Assembly: GCA_016844485.1 (NCBI GenBank)
Contig: JAENIZ010000109.1
Location: 1-6,668 of the forward strand
Reading direction: 5' to 3'
DNA from: Gammaproteobacteria bacterium
Lineage (GTDB): Bacteria; Pseudomonadota; Gammaproteobacteria; Eutrophobiales; Eutrophobiaceae
Length of the DNA stretch: 6,668 nucleotides
Below, piece after piece: positions 1 through 6,114 of this stretch. The translations under genes were made by a program, and so were the position numbers. The notes beneath the pieces were generated by a model. It was not told where the DNA came from. It saw nothing but the letters and a program-made list of their open reading frames with translations, and ran no database searches. The first letter of the stretch is position 1. Every line of letters begins with the position of its first letter.

Positions 1-948
1 ACTCTGGAATATCATGAGGCCGGCGCACTGGCGCGGGCAATTACCGATATGGTGGTGCGCGGTGCGCCTGCTATTGGCATTACCGCGGCCTACGGAGTCG
101 TACTTGCCGCGCGCGAGGCATTCAAGACTGCACCGGAACAATGGCGCGAGAAGATTGAACAGGATCTGGCACTCCTCGCACAGGCGAGGCCGACTGCGGT
201 CAACCTGAAATGGGCGCTCGACAGGATGCGCGGAAAATTTTCTGCGATCACGGGTGATCCTGAACCGGTATTGCTGGCGGAGGCGATGGCCATTCATGAG
301 GAAGATATCGCCGCAAATAAACACATGGCGATGCTCGGGGCGGAACTTGTTCATGGCGCTTCCCATGTGCTGACTCATTGTAATACCGGCTCGCTCGCCA
401 CCGGCGGTTACGGCACCGCGCTGGGTGTCATACGCACGGTCTATGCGCAAGGATTATTGCAGATGGTCTATGTGGGTGAGACACGGCCCTGGTTGCAGGG
501 CGCGAGACTGACGGCATGGGAACTCCTGCAGGACAAGATCCCGGTCACGCTCATTGCGGACAGTGCCGCCAGTTATTTACTGCAGAAAGGTTCTGTGGAC
601 TGGATCATCGTCGGCGCCGATCGAGTTGCGGCGAATGGTGATGTCGCCAACAAGATCGGTACCTATGCGCTGGCCGTCTCCGCGCGTCATCATAATGTGA
701 GATTTATGGTGGTCGCGCCCACGTCGACGTTCGATCTGGCCGCGAATAGCGGCGTGGATATCCCCATTGAATATCGCGCCGCAGAGGAAATCGTGCAGAT
801 TGCCGGCAAGTCCATCGCGCCACGGCAGGTAGAAACGTGGAATCCGGCGTTCGATATCACCCCTGCAGAAATGATCGATGTGATCGTCACTGAAAAAGGG
901 GTCGTGCACCGGCCCGACAGGGACAAAATAGCCGCCTTGTTTGCCTGA
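1..948 (+). CDS. mtnA: S-methyl-5-thioribose-1-phosphate isomerase, 5' end outside window
   Basis: MtnA converts 5-methylthioribose-1-phosphate to 5-methylthioribulose-1-phosphate in the cytoplasmic methionine salvage pathway. The frame is open from base 1, so the gene starts upstream. 315 codons plus TGA (946-948) are visible. Family members are about 345-360 residues, so roughly 30-45 N-terminal residues are missing. Recognisable family segments are DMVVRGAPAIGITAAYG (codons from 46), LTHCNTGSLATGGYGTALG (about 370-425) and IIVGADRVAANGDVANKIGTY (about 604-666). The Cys in HCNTG (codon 379-381) and the Asp in GADR (codon 619-621) match the catalytic Cys and Asp known from Bacillus MtnA. The eIF2B-alpha/beta/delta-like fold follows from family membership. 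The ATG at 49 is internal and not the start, because conserved family sequence continues upstream of it. A terminator directly after the stop suggests that mtnA is transcribed separately from gyrA. The identification is secure. Confidence 0.95.
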   Translation, partial: TLEYHEAGALARAITDMVVRGAPAIGITAAYGVVLAAREAFKTAPEQWREKIEQDLALLAQARPTAVNLKWALDRMRGKFSAITGDPEPVLLAEAMAIHEEDIAANKHMAMLGAELVHGASHVLTHCNTGSLATGGYGTALGVIRTVYAQGLLQMVYVGETRPWLQGARLTAWELLQDKIPVTLIADSAASYLLQKGSVDWIIVGADRVAANGDVANKIGTYALAVSARHHNVRFMVVAPTSTFDLAANSGVDIPIEYRAAEEIVQIAGKSIAPRQVETWNPAFDITPAEMIDVIVTEKGVVHRPDRDKIAALFA

Positions 949-975
949 AAATCGCTATCAAAATCAGCGATTTTT
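948..975 (+). terminator. Intrinsic terminator after mtnA
   Basis: A 9-bp perfect stem is formed by AAAATCGCT (948-956) and AGCGATTTT (966-974) around a 9-nt loop. The descending arm runs into TTTTT (971-975), followed by further T-rich sequence to about 990. The stem begins in the last base of the mtnA stop codon. The core is only about five strong pairs (ATCGCT/AGCGAT) and the lower part is A-T, so efficiency may be moderate. The A-run before and T-run after the stem would let it work on either strand. Confidence 0.7.
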
Positions 976-1021
976 GTCTCAATTTTATTTCTCTCCAATG
1001 CTACAGCGGAGGCCCTCATTA

Positions 1022-1030
1022 TGGTAAAAT
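1022..1030 (+). promoter_or_regulatory. Candidate extended -10 promoter for gyrA
   Basis: TGGTAAAAT at 1022-1030 fits an extended -10 element (TGn followed by TAAAAT). No good -35 lies at the usual distance; CTACAG at 1001-1006 is the nearest weak match. Transcription would start near 1037, giving a leader of about 58 nt for gyrA. A second, weaker possibility is TTGACC (1032-1037) with TATAAG (1053-1058), but their spacing is only 15 nt. The site lies between the mtnA terminator and gyrA, where a gyrA promoter is expected. The call is made by eye. Confidence 0.4.
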
Positions 1031-1094
1031 TTTGACCTCTGATATCACGCATTATAAGGACTTTTAACCCCTTGATTATCCTGCATATTTTTAT

Positions 1095-3653
1095 ATGTCT
1101 GAATTTGAATTTGCACGCTCTGTAACCCCCGTCAGTATCGAAGACGAAATGAGGCAGTCCTACATGGATTACGCCATGAGCGTAATCATCGGGCGCGCCC
1201 TGCCGGACGTCCGTGACGGCCTGAAACCCGTGCATCGTCGCGTGCTTTATGCGATGAGTGTAATGGGTCTTGATTGGAACAAAGCCTATAAAAAATCGGC
1301 CCGCGTCGTCGGCGATGTCATCGGTAAATATCACCCGCACGGTGATACCGCGGTGTATGACACGATCGTGCGCATGGCCCAGCCGTTTTCCCTGCGTTAT
1401 GTGCTGGTGGACGGACAGGGTAACTTCGGTTCCGTGGACGGCGATGCACCGGCCGCCATGCGTTATACCGAAGTGCGCATGTCCAGGATCGCGCATGAAT
1501 TGCTGGAAGACCTGGACAAGGAGACGGTCGATTTTGTCCCCAACTACGACGGCGCCGAACATGAACCGACGGTCTTGCCCGCGCGCATACCCAATCTTCT
1601 GGTCAATGGATCAAGCGGGATTGCCGTGGGCATGGCCACCAACATTCCGCCGCATAATATTTCCGAGGTCATCAACGCCAGTATCGCCCTGATCGACAAT
1701 CCTGCGACGCAGATTGCCGAGTTGATGAAACATATCCCCGGCCCGGATTTCCCGACGGCGGGGATCATTAACGGCGCCCAGGGGATCCGTGAAGCGTATC
1801 TCACCGGCCGCGGGCGTATTTACGTGCGCGCACGGACGGAGATTGAGACTGACGAGAAAAATGGAGACCATTCGATCATCGTCACGGAATTGCCCTATCA
1901 GGTGAACAAGGCGCGTCTGATGGAGAAGCTCGCCGAACTGGTAAAGGACAAACAGATCACCGGCATTCGCGAACTGCGCGATGAATCCGACAAGGACGGC
2001 ATGCGCATGGTGATTGAACTGCGCCGCGGCGAAGTCCCCGAGGTCATTTTAAATAATCTTTACCAGTACACACAGATGCAGAGTGTATTCGGGATCAATA
2101 TTGTCGCGCTGGAAAATGGACAGCCCCGCCTGCTCAATCTCAAGGACCTGCTTGAGGCGTTCCTGCGTCATCGCCGTGAGATCGTTACGCGGCGCACGGT
2201 GCACGATCTGCGCAAGGCGCGTGCCCGCGCCCATATCCTGGAAGGTCTGGCGGTGGCGCTCGCCAACATCGATCCGATTATTGCCTTGATCAAGGCTTCG
2301 CCCAATCCGGCGGAGGCAAAGGTGAGATTATTAAAACCGGTATGGGAATCCGGCGTCGTTATGGAGATGTTAAAACGCACCGGCGCCGATGCCTCGCGTC
2401 CCGAAGATTTGCCGGAAGGACTTGGTCTGATTGATGGAGGTTACCGCCTGTCCGAGACGCAGACCCAGGCGATCCTGGAACTCAAGTTGCAACGCTTGAC
2501 CGGTCTGGAACAGGACAAGGTCATCACGGAATATGATGAATTGCTGACTGCTATCCAGGACCTGCTTGATATCCTGTCGCGGCCGGATAGATTGATGCAG
2601 GTCATCCGTAACGAACTGGTGGATATCAAGGAACGTTATGGTGATGCGCGACGCACGGAGATCATCGATGATCACCTTGACCTCAGCATGGAAGATCTGA
2701 TTACGGAAGCAGATGTCGTCGTGACCCTGTCCCACGAAGGTTATGCAAAATCACAACCGCTTGATGTCTATCGTTCACAGCGCCGGGGCGGCAAGGGCAA
2801 GTCAGCCACGCGCATGAAGGACGAGGATTTTATCGACAAACTTTTTATTGCCAGCACGCATGACACCATCCTGTGTTTCTCCAGCAGAGGCAAGGTCTAC
2901 TGGCTCAAGGTCTATGAATTACCGCAGGCGAGCCGCATGGCGCGCGGCAAGCCCATCATTAATCTCCTGCCGCTTGAAGAAGGCGAGCGTATCAATGCCG
3001 TGATGCCGGTGCGCGAATTCACGGAGGATAAATTTGTATTCATGGCCACGGCGAATGGCACGGTGAAAAAATGTCACCTGACGGATTTTTCACGGCCCCG
3101 ACCGAGTGGTATCCGTGCAATTGAATTGCGGGAAGACAACCAGTTGATCGGTGTGGAAGTGACTGACGGGCAACGGGACATCATGCTGTTCAGCGATGCC
3201 GGCAAGGCCGTGCGCTTCAATGAATCCAATGTGCGGGCCATGGGCCGCACCGCGCGTGGCGTGCGCGGTATACGTCTGGCGCCCGGCCAGAAGGTCATTT
3301 CACTGATTATCGTTGAATCAAATAATACGGTGCTGACATCCACCCAGAACGGTTTTGGCAAACGATCGCCGATGGAAGAATATGTGACCAAGGCACGCGG
3401 CGGTGTCGGTGTGATCTCCATCCAGACTACCGAGCGCAATGGCAAGGTCGTGGCTGCGGTCGCGGTTGATAATGATGATGAGATCATGTTGATCAGTGAT
3501 CAGGGGACCTTGATCAGGACGCCTGTGAGTGATGTTTCCGTGATGGGGCGTAACACCCAGGGTGTGCGCCTGGTCACCCTCGGTGAAAACGAAAATCTCG
3601 TCAGCATTGAACGGATCGTTGAATACAAAAACGGCGATGGTGATGTTGAATAA
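1095..3653 (+). CDS. gyrA: DNA gyrase subunit A
   Basis: GyrA is the DNA-breaking and rejoining subunit of gyrase, which with GyrB introduces negative supercoils using ATP. The product has 852 residues (E. coli has 875). The N-terminal breakage-reunion domain is complete: MDYAMSVIIGRALPDVRDGLKPVHRR near residues 24-50, HPHGDTAVYD around 80-89, and the catalytic Tyr124 in AAMRYTEVR (codon 1464-1466; E. coli Tyr122). The GyrA box QRRGGKG at residues 562-568 is intact. It separates GyrA from ParC and is needed for DNA wrapping. The following C-terminal region has repeated blade motifs such as GRTARGVRGIRL and GRNTQGVRLVTL. The acidic tail of E. coli GyrA is nearly absent; the protein ends shortly after SIERIVEY. 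The ATG at 1095 is the only good start, because an in-frame stop lies at 1065-1067 with no start codon between. It has no nearby Shine-Dalgarno: the closest AAGGA (1056-1060) is 34 nt away. The end overlaps the serC start. Thr85 sits at the E. coli Ser83 position. Confidence 0.98.
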   Translation: MSEFEFARSVTPVSIEDEMRQSYMDYAMSVIIGRALPDVRDGLKPVHRRVLYAMSVMGLDWNKAYKKSARVVGDVIGKYHPHGDTAVYDTIVRMAQPFSLRYVLVDGQGNFGSVDGDAPAAMRYTEVRMSRIAHELLEDLDKETVDFVPNYDGAEHEPTVLPARIPNLLVNGSSGIAVGMATNIPPHNISEVINASIALIDNPATQIAELMKHIPGPDFPTAGIINGAQGIREAYLTGRGRIYVRARTEIETDEKNGDHSIIVTELPYQVNKARLMEKLAELVKDKQITGIRELRDESDKDGMRMVIELRRGEVPEVILNNLYQYTQMQSVFGINIVALENGQPRLLNLKDLLEAFLRHRREIVTRRTVHDLRKARARAHILEGLAVALANIDPIIALIKASPNPAEAKVRLLKPVWESGVVMEMLKRTGADASRPEDLPEGLGLIDGGYRLSETQTQAILELKLQRLTGLEQDKVITEYDELLTAIQDLLDILSRPDRLMQVIRNELVDIKERYGDARRTEIIDDHLDLSMEDLITEADVVVTLSHEGYAKSQPLDVYRSQRRGGKGKSATRMKDEDFIDKLFIASTHDTILCFSSRGKVYWLKVYELPQASRMARGKPIINLLPLEEGERINAVMPVREFTEDKFVFMATANGTVKKCHLTDFSRPRPSGIRAIELREDNQLIGVEVTDGQRDIMLFSDAGKAVRFNESNVRAMGRTARGVRGIRLAPGQKVISLIIVESNNTVLTSTQNGFGKRSPMEEYVTKARGGVGVISIQTTERNGKVVAAVAVDNDDEIMLISDQGTLIRTPVSDVSVMGRNTQGVRLVTLGENENLVSIERIVEYKNGDGDVE

Positions 3654-4752
3654 CATCAGCACTGCTGTTCAATATACACCGGCGGGCAGGGTCTATAATT
3701 TTGGCGCCGGCCCGGCGATGTTACCCGCCAAAGTCATGCAACGGGCACAGTCCGAGTTCATGGACTGGCATGGCACCGGCATTTCCGTCATGGAGATGAG
3801 TCACCGCTGTGCCGAGTTTATTTCCATTGCCGAACAGTCTGAGTCTGATCTGCGTGAAATATTGAATATCCCCCGAAATTACAAGGTACTGTTCCTGCAA
3901 GGGGGCGCGACGAGTCAATTTGCCATGGTGCCGATGAATATTTCGCAGGCAAAAGATACGGTGGATTATTTTCATACCGGACACTGGTCAGACAAGGCAT
4001 TGAAGGAGGCGCGCAGGTTCTGCAAGGTGAATGTCAGCGCCACAGACGAGAAAAATGGATTCCGTTCCATCCCGAAGGTGGCCACCTGGAACCTGAGTAA
4101 AAATGCGGCCTATGTCTATTACACGGGAAACGAGACAATCCACGGCGTTGAGTTTCATTCAATCCCGGATGTAGGCAAAGTCCCACTGGTCACGGACATG
4201 ACGTCGAATTTACTGACCCGGCCGCTGGATGTGTCCCGCTTCGGGATCATCTTCGCAGGCGCGCAGAAGAACATCGGCCCGGCGGGTCTCGTGGTCGTGA
4301 TCATCCGTGAGGATCTGATCGGCAAGGCGCGGCAGGGAATTCCGGGCTTGTATGACTATGCCGGGCATGCTCGGGAGAAGTCCATGGTGAATACGCCGCC
4401 GACCTACAGCTGGTATATAGCGGGACTGGTCCTGCAATGGATTAAAGAACAGGGCGGACTGGTTGCCATGGAAGAAAAGGCACTGCGGAAATCCGGGAAA
4501 TTGTATCGCGCCATCGACAACTCTGGTTTTTATATCAACTCCGTTGATGTTTCCTGCCGGTCACGCATGAACGTGCCGTTCACCCTGGCCGATGAATCAC
4601 TTTATGATGAATTTGTAGCAAGGGGAAAGGCAGTATCTACAATGCCATGCCGGAAGAAGGGGTGGACCACCTCATTGTATTTATGCGGGAGTTTGAACGG
4701 CGTTACGGTTAATATTACAGATTCCTCACATTTGTTCGGAATGACAGAATAA
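3643..4752 (+). CDS. serC: Phosphoserine aminotransferase, broken near the C-terminus by deletion and frameshift
   Basis: SerC is a PLP enzyme that transaminates 3-phosphohydroxypyruvate to phosphoserine in serine synthesis and also serves the PdxB-type pyridoxal phosphate route. Fold-type I family signatures are clear: VYNFGAGPAMLP near the N-terminus, MSHRCAEF (E. coli His41/Arg42), NETIHGVEF, and AGAQKNIGPAG with the PLP-binding Lys at codon 4267-4269. Homology holds up to RMNVPFTLADESLYDEF (ending 4614). The expected segment containing GHRxVGGMRA is then missing, and the frame shifts. The present frame reads about 46 unrelated codons to TAA 4750-4752, the last of them through an intergenic repeat. 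The true C-terminus survives in another frame (4632-4712). The lost segment holds the counterparts of E. coli His328, Arg329 and Arg335, so the product as read is probably inactive. The start is uncertain: ATG 3643 or 3637, or GTG 3640. All overlap the gyrA end, and no start codon lies between 3643 and the conserved region, so translational coupling is likely. A sequencing or assembly error remains possible. Confidence 0.88.
   Translation: MLNNISTAVQYTPAGRVYNFGAGPAMLPAKVMQRAQSEFMDWHGTGISVMEMSHRCAEFISIAEQSESDLREILNIPRNYKVLFLQGGATSQFAMVPMNISQAKDTVDYFHTGHWSDKALKEARRFCKVNVSATDEKNGFRSIPKVATWNLSKNAAYVYYTGNETIHGVEFHSIPDVGKVPLVTDMTSNLLTRPLDVSRFGIIFAGAQKNIGPAGLVVVIIREDLIGKARQGIPGLYDYAGHAREKSMVNTPPTYSWYIAGLVLQWIKEQGGLVAMEEKALRKSGKLYRAIDNSGFYINSVDVSCRSRMNVPFTLADESLYDEFVARGKAVSTMPCRKKGWTTSLYLCGSLNGVTVNITDSSHLFGMTE
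4632..4712 (+). pseudogene. serC: Displaced C-terminal 26 codons of serC
   Basis: In the frame starting at 4632 the sequence reads SIYNAMPEEGVDHLI and ends FEFERRYG-like (…REFERRYG) at TAA 4710-4712. It matches the last 26 residues of SerC: E. coli also has exactly 26 residues from SIYNAMP to its end in FERRHG. It lies one frame away from the upstream serC body. Only 17 nt (4615-4631) separate the conserved Phe of DEF from this tail, where the E. coli spacing is 23 residues (69 nt). The net loss is therefore about 52 nt. The tail is well conserved with no internal stop, so the damage looks recent or artefactual. Confidence 0.85.
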
Positions 4753-4776
4753 GCATTGTCATTTCGAGCATAGCGA
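4719..4776 (+). repeat. Palindromic intergenic repeat pair with long hairpin after serC
   Basis: Two head-to-head repeat units lie here. The first (4719-4746) starts AGATTCCTC and ends TCGGAATGACA. The second (4757-4776) starts TGTCATTTCGAGC. Bases 4733-4746 pair with 4757-4770 over 14 positions, two of them G-T wobbles, around a 10-nt loop. The units resemble the short AGATTCCTC...GGAATGACA palindromes that I recall from many bacterial genomes, but I cannot assign a family name. No T-run follows, so the hairpin is not a standard terminator. It could stabilise or process the serC-pheA transcript. The second unit seems to be interrupted at 4777. Confidence 0.6.
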
Positions 4777-4856
4777 CGACTCCAGGGAGACGTGCATGGA
4801 CGCACTAATACTGCGAGCGCAGGATGCGCAGGAGCAGTGAGGAGGAGGTAGAGTCG
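4777..4856. repeat. Small MITE-like element between serC and pheA
   Basis: This stretch of about 80 bp is bounded by a 6-bp inverted repeat, CGACTC (4777-4782) and GAGTCG (4851-4856). It holds several nested hairpins: GTGC-ATGGAC-GCAC (4792-4805), CTGCG-AG-CGCAG (4811-4822), GCGC-AGGAT-GCGC (4817-4829), and an outer ACTGC/GCAGT pair (4810-4814 with 4834-4838). It sits between AGCGA (end of the preceding repeat unit) and GGGAAATCTT (4874-4883), which looks like the other half of that unit, suggesting insertion into it. No reading frame with protein character is visible. Mobility is inferred from structure only. Confidence 0.45.
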
Positions 4857-4899
4857 CGTCGGGAACAGTGACCGGGAAATCTTATCGGGGATATTCTCT

Positions 4900-5985
4900 A
4901 TGTCTGAACATTCTAAACTGTCGGATCTGCGTAAGCGCATTGATGATATCGATGCCCGTTTGCTGGAATTGATCAGTGAGCGTGCGCGCCTTGCAGCCGA
5001 GATTGCCCATGTAAAGGGCAAACACCCGGAAAATAACGCTTTCTATCGTCCTGAGCGCGAGGCCCAGGTATTACGCAAAATCATCGGGAAGAATAAGGGC
5101 CCGCTGTCTGAAGAAGAGATGGCGCGACTGTTCCGCGAGATCATGTCGGCCTGTCTCGCGCTGGAACAGGTACTGAATATTGCCTATCTCGGTCCCGAAG
5201 GGACGTTCACACAATCCGCGGCGTTGAAGCATTTCGGTCATTCCGTCAAAACCATGGCGCTCGCCAGTATTGATCAGGTGTTCCGGGAAGTTGAAGCCGG
5301 TTCCTGCCATTATGGTGTCGTGCCGGTGGAAAATTCCATTGAAGGGGTCATCAATCACACTCTGGATATGTTGATTAATTCCGGTTTGTTGATCTGTGGC
5401 GAGGTCGAACTGCGCATACATCATCACTTGCTGAGCCACGTGGGTAAGGTGAAAAAGATCAAGCTGGTTTACTCGCATCAGCAATCGCTGGCGCAATGCC
5501 GCGGCTGGCTGGATACGCACCTGCCACATGCGGATCGAATTGCGGTCAGCAGCAATGCCGAGGCGGCGCGGCTGGCCGGCAAGAAAAAAGATGCAGCTGC
5601 GATCGCCGGAGAGACAGCGGCGGAATATTACGATCTGCCGATCCTGGTCAACAATATCGAGGATGAACCGGACAATACCACCCGGTTTCTTGTCATCGGC
5701 CGCCATACCACCATGCCGAGCGGAAAAGACAAGACGTCCCTGCTGTTTTCCGCGCCCAACAGGCCCGGGGCGTTGCACGATATGCTCGCCTGTTTTGCAG
5801 TCAACAATGTCAGCATGACGCGAATTGAATCCAGACCCTCGCGCCAGGGCATGTGGGAATATGTATTTTTTGTCGATATCGAAGGCCATGCCCGCGATAA
5901 ACAGGTGATTGCCGCACTGGAAAAACTCAAGGCGGAGGCTTCGATGGTGAAACTTCTTGGCTCATACCCGCAAGCGGTTTTGTGA
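4900..5985 (+). CDS. pheA: Bifunctional chorismate mutase / prephenate dehydratase (P-protein)
   Basis: PheA converts chorismate to prephenate and then to phenylpyruvate, the committed route to phenylalanine. The product has 361 residues. Residues about 5-92 form an AroQ-type helical chorismate mutase with Arg11, Arg28 and Lys39 at the E. coli active-site positions, then YRPEREAQVL. Residues about 94-268 form the prephenate dehydratase, from YLGPEGTFTQSAA to the Thr-Arg-Phe catalytic motif at 261-263 (NTTRFLVI). Residues about 282-357 are an ACT domain with GAL (290-292) and ESRP (310-313), the phenylalanine-sensing motifs, so feedback inhibition by phenylalanine is expected. The ATG at 4900 has a modest Shine-Dalgarno, GGGGA at 4887-4891, and the N-terminus aligns with E. 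coli PheA. The gene is intact, unlike serC upstream. It stands 187 nt after the original serC stop, with no clear terminator between, so readthrough from the gyrA-serC transcript is plausible. Confidence 0.97.
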   Translation: MSEHSKLSDLRKRIDDIDARLLELISERARLAAEIAHVKGKHPENNAFYRPEREAQVLRKIIGKNKGPLSEEEMARLFREIMSACLALEQVLNIAYLGPEGTFTQSAALKHFGHSVKTMALASIDQVFREVEAGSCHYGVVPVENSIEGVINHTLDMLINSGLLICGEVELRIHHHLLSHVGKVKKIKLVYSHQQSLAQCRGWLDTHLPHADRIAVSSNAEAARLAGKKKDAAAIAGETAAEYYDLPILVNNIEDEPDNTTRFLVIGRHTTMPSGKDKTSLLFSAPNRPGALHDMLACFAVNNVSMTRIESRPSRQGMWEYVFFVDIEGHARDKQVIAALEKLKAEASMVKLLGSYPQAVL

Positions 5986-5988
5986 TTC

Positions 5989-6042
5989 GTGACTAGTGAT
6001 CGGTGACATATAACAAATGACCAATTACCAATCACTAATTAC
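5989..6042. repeat. Imperfect inverted repeat after pheA
   Basis: TAGTGATCGGT (5994-6004) and ACCAATCACTA (6027-6037) are inverted copies differing at one position. A few further pairs extend outward to 5989/6042. The loop is 22 nt. The hairpin starts three bases after the pheA stop and has no T-run, so it is a weak terminator candidate. ACCAATCACT occurs again at 6097-6106, so the same short sequence is present three times in the gap, twice direct and once inverted. Confidence 0.5.
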
Positions 6043-6051
6043 CCGCCGCTC

Positions 6052-6090
6052 TTGCGCATCCTGCGCCCGCGGCATTTGTGCATCCTGCAC
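6052..6090 (+). repeat. Tandem pair of small hairpins with ATCCT loop
   Basis: TTGCGCATCCTGCGC (6052-6066) and TTGTGCATCCTGCAC (6076-6090) are repeated with a 24-nt period. Each forms a 4-bp stem with the same ATCCT loop: GCGC/GCGC in the first and GTGC/GCAC in the second. The differences preserve pairing. The first matches, in reverse complement, 4817-4829 upstream of pheA exactly over 13 bases, and 17 of 18 bases over 4817-4834 versus 6049-6066. The pair is flanked by direct repeats of ACCAATCACT (6027-6036 and 6097-6106). Its function is unknown; it looks like a dispersed genomic repeat. Confidence 0.6.
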
Positions 6091-6114
6091 TTCATCACCA
6101 ATCACTTATTAATT

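Noticed and set aside
49..948. mtnA starting at ATG 49
   Set aside because: The frame is open to base 1 and the codons before 49 match the family (…LARAITDMVVRGAPAIG), so the true start lies upstream of the window.
690..1562. 290-codon open frame on the minus strand
   Set aside because: It lies across the mtnA end, the terminator and the start of gyrA, antisense to two strongly conserved genes, and its translation resembles no family.
3562..3642. Upstream ATG at 3562 as the serC start
   Set aside because: It would overlap gyrA by 92 nt and add 27 residues unrelated to SerC. ATG 3637 or 3643 is much closer to the family N-terminus.
4615..4640. Programmed frameshift joining the serC body to its tail
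   Set aside because: No slippery site or stimulatory structure is visible, and a frameshift could not restore the missing 17 or so residues including GHRxVGGMRA.
4713..4899. Possible small gene or riboswitch/attenuator before pheA
   Set aside because: No phenylalanine-rich leader peptide, no terminator/antiterminator pair and no known riboswitch core are visible. The gap is explained better by palindromic repeats.
5071..5889. 272-codon open frame on the minus strand within pheA
   Set aside because: It is fully antisense to pheA, whose three domains are all intact. The frame is a by-product of codon usage.
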